NCBI RefSeq assembly: GCF_014534645.1
Contig: NZ_JACVQF010000163.1
Span: forward strand, 123,667-187,666
Source: Streptomyces griseicoloratus
Lineage (GTDB): Bacteria > Actinomycetota > Actinomycetes > Streptomycetales > Streptomycetaceae
Direction: 5' to 3'
DNA length: 64,000 nucleotides
In this document: positions 1 through 8,230 of the stretch, in pieces
Position numbering within the stretch: the first letter of the stretch is position 1
Layout of the letters: each line of letters opens with the position of its first letter
Translations under genes and position numbers: made by a program
The notes under the pieces: model-generated
What the model was told of the DNA's origin: nothing
Databases searched by the model: none
The model's input: only the letters and a program-made list of their open reading frames with translations

Positions 1-654
1 CGCGAAGTACGGCACCGGCTCGTCGGGTTCCGCACCCGGCGCGCCGTCCGGCACCGGGTAGGCCGCCACCTCTTCGTACAGGGCCCGCAGCGGCTCCGAA
101 CGGTGCAGGGCGATCTGCCGTTCCATCTGCGCCAGCAGGTGCCCGCGCCACTCGCGGAGATTGCGGATGCGCGGTGCCAGGCCCTCCGGGTGCAGCGTCA
201 GCCGCATCGCGTTCAGCGGGGGCTCCAGCAGGTGCTCCGGGACGCCCTCCATCAGCATCATGATGCCCCGGTTGGCGGCCAGCACGTGGTACGTCGCGTC
301 CACCACCAGCGCCGGGTAGGGCTCGTAGCCCCGGATCAGCCGCTCCATGCCCTCGCGCAGGGCGTCCAGCGCCGGGTCGTCCAGCGGGGTCTCCGGGTAG
401 TGCGGGGCGTAACCGGCCGCGAGCAGCAGCGCGTTGCGCTCGCGCACGGGCACGTCCAGGTGCTCGGCGAGCCGCAGCACCATCTCCTCGCTCGGCCGGG
501 AGCGGCCGGTCTCGATGAAGCTGATGTGCCGGGCGGAGGAGTCGGCCCGCAGGGCCAGTTCCAGCTGGCTGACCCGCCGCCGCTCCCTCCAGGCCCGCAG
601 CAGCGGGCCCACGCCCTGGGCGGTGGCAGCGGTACCGGACATGAGAGCGGTCAT
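1..654 (-). CDS. XRE-family regulator with MmyB-like domain (C-terminus cut by window edge)
   Basis: The reading frame starts at an ATG at 654 and stays open to base 1, giving 218 codons without a stop. Residues about 18-75 form an XRE helix-turn-helix (RVSQLELALRADSSARHIS then FIETGRSRPSEE). From about residue 100 the sequence (PALVVDATYHVLAANRGIM) matches the MmyB-like putative ligand-binding domain common in actinobacterial XRE regulators. Such proteins are usually around 270-290 residues, so the last 50-70 are probably missing. It is divergent from the pterin dehydratase gene across a 144-bp gap. The target and ligand cannot be told from the sequence. Confidence 0.85.
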   Translation of the reverse strand, partial: MTALMSGTAATAQGVGPLLRAWRERRRVSQLELALRADSSARHISFIETGRSRPSEEMVLRLAEHLDVPVRERNALLLAAGYAPHYPETPLDDPALDALREGMERLIRGYEPYPALVVDATYHVLAANRGIMMLMEGVPEHLLEPPLNAMRLTLHPEGLAPRIRNLREWRGHLLAQMERQIALHRSEPLRALYEEVAAYPVPDGAPGAEPDEPVPYFA

Positions 655-798
655 GTGCCGAACGGTAGTCGACGGCGCCGCCCTGCGGCACCGCTCCATC
701 CCGTGTGACTCCCGTGTGACCAGGGCCCCGGCGGCCGCGCTGTGGCAGGCTGGGAGGGTATCCGCCCCGTTCGCCCGCCCAGGGAAGGAGCGCAGCCC

Positions 799-1104
799 AT
801 GCCCGTCGAACCGCTGTCGCAGAAGGAGATCGAGGAGCGGCTGGCCGAGCTGCCCGGCTGGTCCCTCGACGCCGGCCGGCTCACCCGCTCCTACCGGCTC
901 GGCTCGCACTTCGAGGCGACGGCCATGGTCGTCCACATCGCGCAGGTGCAGGAGGAGCTGGACCACCACTCCGACCTGACGCTCGGCTACAACACGGTCT
1001 CCCTGTCCGTCCACACCCACAGCGCGGGGGGTGCCGTCACCGAGAAGGACGTCGAGCTCGCCCGCAGGGTGGAGGACCTGGCCGCGGGCCACGGTGCACA
1101 CTGA
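799..1104 (+). CDS. 4a-hydroxytetrahydrobiopterin dehydratase (PCD/DCoH family)
   Basis: This is a 101-residue protein of the pterin-4a-carbinolamine dehydratase family, which dehydrates 4a-hydroxytetrahydropterin so that the cofactor of aromatic amino acid hydroxylases can be recycled. The active-site block is seen as EELDHHSDLTLGYNTV (His56-His57); most family members have HHP, while here the third residue is Ser58. The downstream THSAGG and LTEKD-like segments (THSAGGAVTEKDVELA) also fit. An ATG at 799 is preceded by GGGAAGGAG; an in-frame ATG further upstream at 742 lacks a ribosome site and the family N-terminus. The stop lies close to the next gene, so the two are probably cotranscribed. 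Confidence 0.88.
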   Translation: MPVEPLSQKEIEERLAELPGWSLDAGRLTRSYRLGSHFEATAMVVHIAQVQEELDHHSDLTLGYNTVSLSVHTHSAGGAVTEKDVELARRVEDLAAGHGAH

Positions 1105-1108
1105 CGGC

Positions 1109-1849
1109 GTGCTGGACTACGACAAGGAAGCGGAACGGTACGACGCCTCGCGCGGCGGCGAGCCCCGCGCCGCGGCCGCCGCGGCCGCCGTGCTCGGCCT
1201 CGTGCCGCCGCGGGCGCGCAGCCTGCTCGACGTGGCCTGCGGCACCGGCATCGTCACCCGGCGGCTCGCGGCCGGACGGGACGCCCTGCGCGTGACCGGC
1301 GTCGACCTGGTACCCGCCATGGCCCGCCGGGCCGCCGCCCGGCTGCCCGGCGCCGTCGTGCTGGCCGACAGCCGCCGGCTGCCGTTCCGGGACGGGGAGT
1401 TCGACGCCGTCAGCAGCGTGTGGCTGCTGCACCTGGCCGGCAGCGCCGAGGCCGTGCGGACCATCGTCGGCGAGTGCGCCCGCGTGCTGCGGCCCGGCGG
1501 GGTGTACGTCACCACCGTGGACAAGGGCGCCTCGCACAACGTGGGCAGCGACATCGACGCCGTGCTCGCCTCCCGTCCGCCCAGTACCGCCCGGGACGCC
1601 GCGGAACTGGTCGAGCAGTACGCCGGCGCGCACGGCCTGGTCCCGGCCGGCCGGGCCACCTTCACCGGCCACGGGCAGGGCCGCAGCCCGCGCCGCACGA
1701 TCGCGGACCTCAGGCGCGGCTGGTTCGTCACACTGCCGCCCGGCGAGCCGCTCGCCGAGACCTTCGCCGCCCGCCTCGCCGCCCTCCCCGACCAGGACCG
1801 CCCCCGCCCCGACCCCGTCTTCACCTTGCGGGCCTTCATCAAGCCGTAG
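1109..1849 (+). CDS. Class I SAM-dependent methyltransferase
   Basis: A protein of about 246 residues with the SAM-binding motif I LLDVACGTGIVTRRL near residues 35-49, the acidic post-I residue in VTGVDLVPAM, and a motif IV-like region (FDAVSSVWLLHLAG) followed by RVLRPGGVYVTTVD. This is the UbiE/Methyltransf_11 type. The substrate cannot be predicted. The GTG at 1109 lies 5 bp after the dehydratase stop; a second possible GTG at 1094 would overlap that stop. The close spacing suggests one transcript with the dehydratase gene. Confidence 0.8.
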   Translation: MLDYDKEAERYDASRGGEPRAAAAAAAVLGLVPPRARSLLDVACGTGIVTRRLAAGRDALRVTGVDLVPAMARRAAARLPGAVVLADSRRLPFRDGEFDAVSSVWLLHLAGSAEAVRTIVGECARVLRPGGVYVTTVDKGASHNVGSDIDAVLASRPPSTARDAAELVEQYAGAHGLVPAGRATFTGHGQGRSPRRTIADLRRGWFVTLPPGEPLAETFAARLAALPDQDRPRPDPVFTLRAFIKP

Positions 1850-1904
1850 GCCCGCCGCCGCTTCCCGCCCGCCGGCGACGCCCGGCAGGACCGCGACGCC
1901 GCGG

Positions 1905-2275
1905 CCTTGCCCTGCGGGTGCCGGGGTGGTGGCGTGCTGCTCTGTGGGCGGGTGCCGCGAAGGTGACGCAGCCCTGCGGGTGGAACGCCGGAAGCCGACC
2001 CTCACCCTCTGGGTGGAACGCCGCGAACGTAAGACCCGGCCTTGCGGGCGGGTGCCGCGAAGGTGACGCCAGCCCTGTGGGTGGAACGCCGGAAACAGAC
2101 CCCCGCCCTCCGGGTGGATGCCGGGATGACGGTGCCTTGGCCTGTCGGCGGACGCCGGGATGGCAGTGCCCTGCCCTCCATGTGGACGCCGGTGAAGTCG
2201 TGCCCTGCCCTCCGGGCGGACGCCGGGATGGTGGCGCCCCCGCCTCCGTGCGGGCGCCGGAAGGCGACGGCGGGC
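1905..2275. repeat. Degenerate 33-34-bp tandem array, about 11 units
   Basis: The gene-poor stretch 1850-2362 holds a tandem array with a unit close to CCCTGCCCTCCGGGTGGACG followed by CCGGGATGGTGGTG. The GGTGGA/GGCGGA anchors fall at 2115, 2149, 2183, 2217 and 2251, exactly 34 bp apart, while earlier spacings vary between 28 and 39 bp. A higher-order duplication is also visible: a segment of about 50 bp anchored at 1953 reappears 100 bp later, anchored at 2053, almost unchanged. The array has no spacer/repeat alternation, so it is not a CRISPR. No gene is seen in it; long ORFs crossing it on either strand are composition artefacts. Confidence 0.8.
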
Positions 2276-2325
2276 GTGCCGGGAACCGGGCCGGGGCGGC
2301 AACTTCCGTGGTGGCGGTGGCGACT

Positions 2326-2343
2326 GGGGGACGGAAATCCCCC
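2326..2343 (+). promoter_or_regulatory. Stem-loop in the leader of the rhamnogalacturonan lyase gene
   Basis: GGGGGA (2326-2331) pairs perfectly with TCCCCC (2338-2343) around a CGGAAA loop, 9 bp before the AGGAGG ribosome site (2352-2357). It could be an mRNA-stabilising 5' hairpin or the end of the upstream repeat region; its function is not established. Confidence 0.35.
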
Positions 2344-2362
2344 GTCCTCCCAGGAGGCCCCC

Positions 2363-4237
2363 ATGAAGCACCCGCGCGGGCACCGCAGACGCCGTGTCCT
2401 CCTCCCGGCCCTCGCCGCCGCGGCGGCCCTGGCCGGCGCCGGTCTGACCACGCTCGGCACCGACACCGCCGAGGCCGCCACCGCCCGGCAGGCCGAGGCC
2501 CTCGACCGGGGTGTGGTCAGCGTCCACACCGGCAGCGGCAACCTGATCAGCTGGCGCTGGCTCGCCACCGACCCGGACAACGTGTCCTTCAACGTCTACC
2601 GGGCCGGCACCAAGGTCAACTCCACGCCGGTCACCGGTTCCACCAACTACTTCCACTCCGGCGCCCCGTCCCACGCCGACTACACCGTCCGCGCGGTCGT
2701 GAACGGCGTGGAGCAGGGCGACTCGGTCCACGCGATCCAGTTCCGCGCCGGCTACAAGGACGTCCCGATCACCCCGCCGGCCGGCGGCACGACACCCGAC
2801 GGCGTCGCCTACACCTACGAGGCCAACGACGCCTCCGTCGGCGACCTCGACGGCGACGGCGCCCTCGACATCGTCCTCAAGTGGCAGCCGACCAACGCCA
2901 AGGACAACTCCCAGTCCGGCTACACGGGCAACACGATCGTCGACGGCGTCAGGCTCGACGGCACCCGGCTGTGGCGCGTCGACCTCGGCCGCAACATCCG
3001 CTCCGGCGCCCACTACACCCAGTTCCAGGTGTACGACTACGACGGCGACGGCCGCGCCGAGGTCGCCATGAAGACGGCCGACGGCACGAAGGACGGCACC
3101 GGCGCGGTCATCGGCAGCTCGTCGGCCGACCACCGCAACTCCTCCGGCTACGTCCTGTCCGGCCCCGAGTACCTGACCATGTTCGACGGCCGCACCGGCA
3201 AGGCCCTGGGCACCGTCGACTACGTCCCGGCCCGGGGCACCGTCTCCTCCTGGGGCGACTCCTACGGCAACCGCGTCGACCGCTTCCTCGCGGGCACGGC
3301 GTACCTGGACGGCTCACGCCCCTCCCTGATCATGGCGCGCGGCTACTACACGCGCACGGTGATCGCCGCCTGGGACTGGCGGGGCGGCACCTTCACCCGC
3401 CGCTGGACCTTCGACACCAACTCCTCCACCAACACCGGCAAGGGCTACGACGGCCAGGGCAACCACCAGCTGTCCGTGGCGGACGTCGACGGCGACGGCA
3501 AGGACGAGATCGTGTACGGCGCGATGGCCGTCGACGACAACGGGCAGGGCCTGTGGACCACGCGGAACGGCCACGGTGACGCCCTGCACGTCGGCGACCT
3601 CGACCCCTCCCGCGCGGGGCTGGAGGTGTTCAAGGTCGACGAGGACGCCTCCAAGCCGTCGTCGTGGATGGCGGACGCGGCGACGGGCCGGATCCTGTGG
3701 TCCACGCCCGCGAGCGGCGACAACGGCCGGGGCGTGTCCGCCGACATCTGGTCCGGCAGCGCGGGCGCCGAGTCCTGGTCGTCCGCCGAGAGCGGCATCC
3801 GCGACCCGAAGGGCACGGTGGTGAACGGCCGCAAGCCCTCCAGCACCAACTTCGTGGCCTGGTGGGACGGCGACCCGGTCCGCGAGCTCCTCGACGGCAC
3901 CCGCATCGACAAGTACGGCACGTCCGGCGACACCCGACTGCTCACCGGCTCGGGCGTCTCCTCCAACAACGGCACCAAGGCCACGCCGGTCCTGTCCGGT
4001 GACATCCTCGGCGACTGGCGGGAGGAGGTCGTCTGGCGCACCGCCGACAACACGGCCCTGCGCATCTACTCGACACCGCACGAGACGGCCACGAGGATCA
4101 CGACCCTGCTCCACGACACCCAGTACCGCACGGCCCTCGCCTGGCAGAACTCCGGCTACAACCAGCCCCCGCACCCCGGCTTCTTCATCGGCGCCGGCAT
4201 GCCGGCGGCGCCGAGGCCGACGGTCCACACACCGTGA
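2363..4237 (+). CDS. Secreted rhamnogalacturonan endolyase (polysaccharide lyase family 11)
   Basis: This 624-residue protein is of the YesW/RhiE type (PL11), which cleaves the rhamnogalacturonan I backbone of pectin by beta-elimination outside the cell. A twin-basic N-terminus and hydrophobic stretch (residues 5-35, ending near AEA) form a signal peptide. Residues about 40-130 are the FnIII-like RGL11 N-terminal domain (GVVSVHTGSGNLISWRWL). The rest is the eight-bladed propeller with calcium-binding repeats such as DLDGDGALDIVLKWQPTNAK, YDYDGDGRAEVAMKTADGT and DVDGDGKDEI, closing with HDTQYRTALAWQNSGYNQPP. Length is normal for the family. The ATG at 2363 follows AGGAGG at 2352; the frame is open upstream only through the repeat array. 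No CebR-type box was seen in front of it. Confidence 0.93.
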   Translation: MKHPRGHRRRRVLLPALAAAAALAGAGLTTLGTDTAEAATARQAEALDRGVVSVHTGSGNLISWRWLATDPDNVSFNVYRAGTKVNSTPVTGSTNYFHSGAPSHADYTVRAVVNGVEQGDSVHAIQFRAGYKDVPITPPAGGTTPDGVAYTYEANDASVGDLDGDGALDIVLKWQPTNAKDNSQSGYTGNTIVDGVRLDGTRLWRVDLGRNIRSGAHYTQFQVYDYDGDGRAEVAMKTADGTKDGTGAVIGSSSADHRNSSGYVLSGPEYLTMFDGRTGKALGTVDYVPARGTVSSWGDSYGNRVDRFLAGTAYLDGSRPSLIMARGYYTRTVIAAWDWRGGTFTRRWTFDTNSSTNTGKGYDGQGNHQLSVADVDGDGKDEIVYGAMAVDDNGQGLWTTRNGHGDALHVGDLDPSRAGLEVFKVDEDASKPSSWMADAATGRILWSTPASGDNGRGVSADIWSGSAGAESWSSAESGIRDPKGTVVNGRKPSSTNFVAWWDGDPVRELLDGTRIDKYGTSGDTRLLTGSGVSSNNGTKATPVLSGDILGDWREEVVWRTADNTALRIYSTPHETATRITTLLHDTQYRTALAWQNSGYNQPPHPGFFIGAGMPAAPRPTVHTP

Positions 4238-4266
4238 CCGGCGCGAACACCGCCCCGACACGGTGA

Positions 4267-4305
4267 GGGAGGCGGCCGTCCCGGGTCACCGGGCGGCCGC
4301 CTCCC
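4267..4305. terminator. Hairpin terminator between lyase gene and small HTH gene
   Basis: GGGAGGCGGCCG (4267-4278) pairs perfectly over 12 bp with CGGCCGCCTCCC (4294-4305). There is no T run. It lies between convergent genes, so it could serve both. Confidence 0.75.
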
Positions 4306-4320
4306 GCGTCGTCGCCGGGT

Positions 4321-4566
4321 CTACGCGGCCTCGTCCACCGCCGGGGGCCTCCTTCCGATCACCACATGCCGGACCCACCCCTGCGTCAGCCGTGTCCGGG
4401 ACGCGAGCACCTCCACCGGCACGCCCCGCCGGTGCGCGGCGCGCAGCACCGCGTTCCGCCACTCCTGCTGTCTTCTTCTCGCCGCCTCGTCGGTGAGCGT
4501 GCGGTGCAGCAGCACCGCCAGTCCGACCAGCAGCCGGCCCGCCAAGTCCTTCCACGGTCGCCCCAC
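4321..4566 (-). CDS. Small helix-turn-helix-like hypothetical protein
   Basis: An 81-residue ORF starting at a GTG at 4566 with GGGGG nearby. The sequence is mainly helical and basic (LTDEAARRRQQEWRNAVLRA) and ends in a segment resembling a sigma-region-4 or Fis-like helix-turn-helix: GVPVEVLASRTRLTQGWVRH, residues 48-67. This resembles the small HTH proteins that streptomycetes encode in quantity. No function is assigned. It lies on the GH48 strand, about 200 bp beyond the GH48 stop, and is convergent with the lyase gene. The start is uncertain; another GTG lies about 30 bp upstream. Confidence 0.55.
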   Translation of the reverse strand: MGRPWKDLAGRLLVGLAVLLHRTLTDEAARRRQQEWRNAVLRAAHRRGVPVEVLASRTRLTQGWVRHVVIGRRPPAVDEAA

Positions 4567-4708
4567 GCAGCGCCCCCTGTCGTTGCCACCACTCCCACTC
4601 ACACAACGGTCGAAGGAGTGCAGCACGGCCACAAGGGCGTGAAACGGGCGCACTTGTCCCGGAGGAGACGGGACGCGGGCGGGCACGCGCCCTCCACGAG
4701 CGCGGGAA

Positions 4709-4746
4709 GGGCCGGGCGGCCCCGTGTGGGAGGGACCGCCCGGCCC
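4709..4746 (-). terminator. Terminator of the GH48 cellulase gene
   Basis: GGGCCGGGCGG (4709-4719) and CCGCCCGGCCC (4736-4746) form a perfect 11-bp stem about 24 bp after the GH48 stop codon. Confidence 0.7.
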
Positions 4747-4769
4747 GGTGCGCGGAGCATCAGCGGGGA

Positions 4770-7685
4770 CTATTCGAGGAGCTCCGCGTACGAGCCCATG
4801 GCGAGGGCGATGTCCGCCTGGGCCCAGAACCGGTGGTACGTAAACGTGGGCGCGGCACCGCCCGCGAGATAGCTCTCGATCTTCGACCAGGCCGGGTCGT
4901 CCTGGTAGAAGGAGCGGATCGAGTCGAAGGTCGACGAGGAGTTGATCGCGTCGCCGTTCGGCATGGTGCCGGTCCAGCCGTTCGGCACGTACACCGGGTC
5001 GTCGAAGCGGCTGTAGTCGGCGCGGGTCTCCGGGACGGCGATGCCGAGCGCGTCCTGGTTGTTCTCCCACATGCCGTCGAGCAGCGCCTTGGCCGTCGCG
5101 GCGGCCTCCGTGTCACCGGAGCGGTCGGCGTAGTACGTCAGCGTCTTGGCGTACGCCGCCGCCACGCCGACGTCGTTGGTGTAGTCCGCGACGGTGACGT
5201 GCAGGTCGCTGTTGTCACCGGGGGAGGAAGGGTTCCAGGTGTCGGGCTTGCCCGACCACTGGAGCGTCGACGGGATCCGGAAGCTGCCGTCCGGATTGAC
5301 GGTGGTCTCGGACAGCGCCCAGTCGACCCACTTGTCGAGGACCGCCTTCGCCTCGGCGTCACCGCTCTGCCGGTAGTACTCGGCGACCCGCTCCATGGAC
5401 CACGCCTGGAAGCCGAACCACTGGTTGGACGGCGGGTCGTGGTACACGGGCTTCTCGTCGTAGTACATGCCGTAGAAGGTCGGCGTACCGGCCGGCGGGG
5501 TCGCGTACCGGCCCGCCCAGCTGTTGGTCGCACCGCCCGCGATGGCACCCTCGTCGGACTGCAGCCAGCGGTAGAACTCGAGCTGCCGGTCGAGGGACTT
5601 GGCCCAGTCGGCCGCGCCCGTCGCCGACTTCGGCTTCAGGTCGGCGTAGGTGCTCAGCGCGTAGGCGGCCAGCGGGTTCTGGTAGCCGCCGTGGGTGTGG
5701 CTGGAGCCGATGCGCCAGGCCCAGCCCGCGGAGGTGTCCACGGCGCCGCCCCAGGCGTAGTACCAGGACAGCAGGTAGTGCGAGGAGTCCTTGCCGGTGC
5801 CGGCCGGGCAGGCGGAGGCGCCCACGCAGTTGCCGACCTTCTTGAAGTACTTGTCGAACATGGCGTAGCGCAGGTAGTCGCCCATCTTGGCGGCCTTGGC
5901 CACGGTCCCGGCGACCTCACCGCCCTTGCCCTGCTCCTCGGCCCAGATGTCCGCCCAGTAGGCGGCCTGCACCGCTCGCGCGTCGGCGTCCGGGGCGTTG
6001 GTGAACTTCCACTGCTTGGCGTAGGACGCGTCACCGGTGAACAGGTCCAGGTAGCCGTTCTTCCCGCCGTACTTGAAGGCGTCGCAGGTCGGCTGCGGCA
6101 CCGTCTCCCACACCGACTCCTGCGCACCGCGCTGGAAGGTGTTGATGTAGGACGGGCCGGTGTCCGACGGGCCGGCCTCGCACTTGCCGGGCGAGTTGCC
6201 GTAGCCGTAGACGTTGTCGACGTCCTGCAGCCAGTGCATGCCGTAGACGTCGTCCGTGCCGTACGCCGACTTCAGCTCACCGGCGATCGGGTCCGGGCCC
6301 ACCGAGACGCCGCTGTCGAGCTTCGCCGGGTACTCCTGGGGAGTGTCCAGCTCGGGCGCGTAGGTGGCCGGTTTCGAGGCGTTGTACGAGGAGTTGGTCG
6401 GCTGGTCGGCGTGGGTGGGGATCATGTACTTCTCCATGATCTCCCAGGCGTTGTTGAACTTCGCCCAGTCGCCGGTCACCTTGCCGTACATCGCCTGCAG
6501 CCACAGCAGATAGCTGTACGCCTCGGACGTGGTCTCGTGGCCGTGGTCCGGCGCCTCGACGATCAGCGTCTCGACCGAGTGGTAGGGGATGCCCTCGGGC
6601 GAGAAGTAGCCGTTCGCCGGGTCGGTGATCTTCCCGTAGAGCTCCAGGAAGCGGGCGTCGTACTCCTTCGCGGCCGCCAGTTGCGTCACGGTGACCGCGG
6701 CCTTGCCGTGGCCGGGGGCCGTCGACTCGAAGACGGCCGAGCCGGTGCCGGAGGAGTCGGCGGTGACGGTCACCTTCTGGGCGGTGTCCCAGTTGGAGGG
6801 GGTGAAGGTGAGCGTCGCCCCGCCGCTGACCGTGAGGCCGGTGTTGCCGCTGGCGCGGGCCGTCGTGACGGTCACGTTCGCGGTCGGCTGCTTGGACAGC
6901 TTCACCTCGTACGTGCCCGACTGCCCCTGCCGGACGCCCAGCTGACCCGGCGTGGCGACCACGGTCGGTCCCGAGGCGACCGTGATGCCGACCGGGGTGG
7001 AGTCGGCGGAGGCGCCCAGGCTGTCGTACGCCTTCGCCACCAGGGAATGACTGCCCACGGTCAAGCCAGTGGCCGAGAGCGTGTACGGCGCGCTGGTGTC
7101 GGTGCCCAGCAGGGTGGTGTCGTCGTAGAACTCGACCTTGGTGATCGTGGCGTCGTCGGCGGCGGCCGCGGTGGCCGCCAGCGGGACCGCCTCGCCCTGC
7201 GTGTAGACGGCTCCGGCCTCCGGGCTGGTCAGCACGGTGATCGGCGGCTGGTGCGCACCGGTGCAGGGGGTGCCGTTGACGGCGAAGCTCGTCGGCGCGG
7301 TGTTGGTGCCGCTGTAGGTGAACTGGCCGCCGGTGGAGACGGCCGCTCCGGCGGCGATGCGGGCGTTGTACGAGGCGTTCTTGACGGTGACCGTCTGACC
7401 GGACTGGGACCAGCTGCCGTTCCAGCCGTTCGTCAGCTTCTGGTTGCCCGAGTAGGCGTAGGTCAGCGTCCAGCCGTCGATGGCCTCGGTGCCGCGGTTG
7501 GTGAGGGTCAGGTCCGCGGTGAAGCCGGAGCCCCAGTCGTTGGTCTTGTAGTCCACGCTGCACTGGAGCGCCGCTGCGTGGGCGGGCGTCGTCCCCGTCC
7601 CCAGCGTGGTGAGGGGGAGCGCGAGGGCCGCCAGTACGGCGGTCCACAGCCGCCGCGCGGCGCGGCGTCTGCGTCTGGGATGCAT
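4770..7685 (-). CDS. Secreted GH48 cellulase (reducing-end cellobiohydrolase) with CBM2 and Ig-like modules
   Basis: A 971-residue exported enzyme. The order is: Arg-rich signal peptide (cleavage near AHA, residue 37); CBM2 cellulose-binding module (about 38-141, with Cys42 and Cys141 placed for the usual disulfide and [15 protein letters not shown] near its start); a bacterial Ig-like module (about 147-238); a second beta-sandwich module (about 243-336); and the GH48 catalytic domain (345-971). In the GH48 domain the acid-bearing segment is [17 protein letters not shown]48 enzymes release cellobiose processively from cellulose chain ends and act in synergy with GH6 enzymes, here the divergent neighbour. 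The ATG at 7685 has AAGGAGG upstream. A perfect CebR-type operator lies 61 bp upstream, so cellobiose induction is likely. Confidence 0.95.
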   Translation of the reverse strand: MHPRRRRRAARRLWTAVLAALALPLTTLGTGTTPAHAAALQCSVDYKTNDWGSGFTADLTLTNRGTEAIDGWTLTYAYSGNQKLTNGWNGSWSQSGQTVTVKNASYNARIAAGAAVSTGGQFTYSGTNTAPTSFAVNGTPCTGAHQPPITVLTSPEAGAVYTQGEAVPLAATAAAADDATITKVEFYDDTTLLGTDTSAPYTLSATGLTVGSHSLVAKAYDSLGASADSTPVGITVASGPTVVATPGQLGVRQGQSGTYEVKLSKQPTANVTVTTARASGNTGLTVSGGATLTFTPSNWDTAQKVTVTADSSGTGSAVFESTAPGHGKAAVTVTQLAAAKEYDARFLELYGKITDPANGYFSPEGIPYHSVETLIVEAPDHGHETTSEAYSYLLWLQAMYGKVTGDWAKFNNAWEIMEKYMIPTHADQPTNSSYNASKPATYAPELDTPQEYPAKLDSGVSVGPDPIAGELKSAYGTDDVYGMHWLQDVDNVYGYGNSPGKCEAGPSDTGPSYINTFQRGAQESVWETVPQPTCDAFKYGGKNGYLDLFTGDASYAKQWKFTNAPDADARAVQAAYWADIWAEEQGKGGEVAGTVAKAAKMGDYLRYAMFDKYFKKVGNCVGASACPAGTGKDSSHYLLSWYYAWGGAVDTSAGWAWRIGSSHTHGGYQNPLAAYALSTYADLKPKSATGAADWAKSLDRQLEFYRWLQSDEGAIAGGATNSWAGRYATPPAGTPTFYGMYYDEKPVYHDPPSNQWFGFQAWSMERVAEYYRQSGDAEAKAVLDKWVDWALSETTVNPDGSFRIPSTLQWSGKPDTWNPSSPGDNSDLHVTVADYTNDVGVAAAYAKTLTYYADRSGDTEAAATAKALLDGMWENNQDALGIAVPETRADYSRFDDPVYVPNGWTGTMPNGDAINSSSTFDSIRSFYQDDPAWSKIESYLAGGAAPTFTYHRFWAQADIALAMGSYAELLE

Positions 7686-7745
7686 GGTGCTGGTTCCTCC
7701 TTGCGGCTCGGAGAGGTGGGGGAGGAGCAACAAGCCTTGAACCAG

Positions 7746-7759
7746 TGGGAGCGCTCCCA
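7746..7759. promoter_or_regulatory. CebR-type operator (perfect palindrome)
   Basis: TGGGAGCGCTCCCA is identical to the operator recognised by CebR, the LacI-family cello-oligosaccharide-sensing repressor of Streptomyces. It lies 61 bp in front of the GH48 start and predicts repression that is lifted by cellobiose or cellotriose. Confidence 0.93.
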
Positions 7760-7799
7760 TATTGAGGAGAGGGGTGGGAGCGGTCAAGGTGCTTGAAGA

Positions 7800-7815
7800 G
7801 TCGAAAAGATTCGAC
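7800..7815. promoter_or_regulatory. Perfect 16-bp inverted repeat between the two CebR-type sites
   Basis: GTCGAA-AAGA-TTCGAC has perfect 6-bp arms. It does not match the CebR motif, so it could be the site of a second regulator of the cellulase pair. The regulator is unknown. Confidence 0.4.
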
Positions 7816-7888
7816 CTGCGACTCCCGGAGAAAGTCGGTTACTCCTCTGTTCTTTGCCGTCACTTGGCGCTACCTTCACTGGCACCAG

Positions 7889-7902
7889 TGGGAGCGATTC
7901 CA
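7889..7902. promoter_or_regulatory. Imperfect CebR-type operator in front of the GH6 gene
   Basis: TGGGAGCGATTCCA matches the CebR operator at 12 of 14 positions; both differences are in the right half. It is on the GH6 side of the divergent region, about 330 bp before the GH6 start. Confidence 0.75.
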
Positions 7903-7950
7903 TCAGTCGACGCGTCCGTGACGGCGCGCCCGAACTGCAAGGAGTCGCTC

Positions 7951-8103
7951 ATGCGACACCCCCCGCGTTCAGTACTTTTAGCCGTCGCCGGCGCGGTCGT
8001 CCGCCCGGCACCTGTACGGCCTCCGCACCCGCTCCACCGAGAGCCGCTGCACCTCCACGCCCGCCCCGGTCACCGCCCAGGTGCCGCAGGCCGACGTCCC
8101 TGA
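7951..8103 (+). other. Short leader ORF with a TTA codon, or signal-peptide remnant
   Basis: An ATG at 7951 is preceded by AAGGAG with good spacing and opens a 50-codon frame that begins like a signal peptide (MRHPPRSVLLAVAGAVV) and then becomes Pro/His/Arg-rich. Codon 10 is TTA (7978-7980), rare in Streptomyces and read by the bldA tRNA. It ends 127 bp before the GH6 ATG. It could be a regulatory leader peptide or a decayed copy of a secreted-enzyme gene; no homologue is recognised. Confidence 0.35.
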
Positions 8104-8230
8104 TCTCCGAACACGACGGCACAGCCGTGCCGTCCGGCGGGCACCGCGCGGCCTGACGCCGCGGGCCCCGGCGGACAGTGCCGTCGCCCCACGAAGAAAC
8201 CCCGGAGAAAGAAAGAAGGAACCCGCACTC

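Larger units (their letters stand above)
7686..8230. promoter_or_regulatory. Divergent control region between GH48 and GH6 cellulase genes
   Basis: This 545-bp gap contains one perfect and one imperfect CebR-type box, a CebR half-site (TGGGAGCG, 7775-7782), a 16-bp perfect palindrome (7800-7815) and a short TTA-containing ORF (7951-8103) on the GH6 side. No further gene is seen. Confidence 0.75.

Noticed and set aside
1905-2275. Possible CRISPR array
   Set aside because: Units follow directly without unique spacers, are degenerate, and no cas genes are near.
1037-3133. A 698-codon minus-strand frame through the tandem array
   Set aside because: Open only because of GC bias; its repeated IHPEGG/RRAG-like peptides are simply the translation of the 34-bp DNA repeat.
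4833-7796. A 987-codon plus-strand frame antisense to the GH48 gene
   Set aside because: Composition is that of a shadow frame (Val/Gly/Arg-rich), and the minus strand encodes a complete GH48 enzyme with CBM2.
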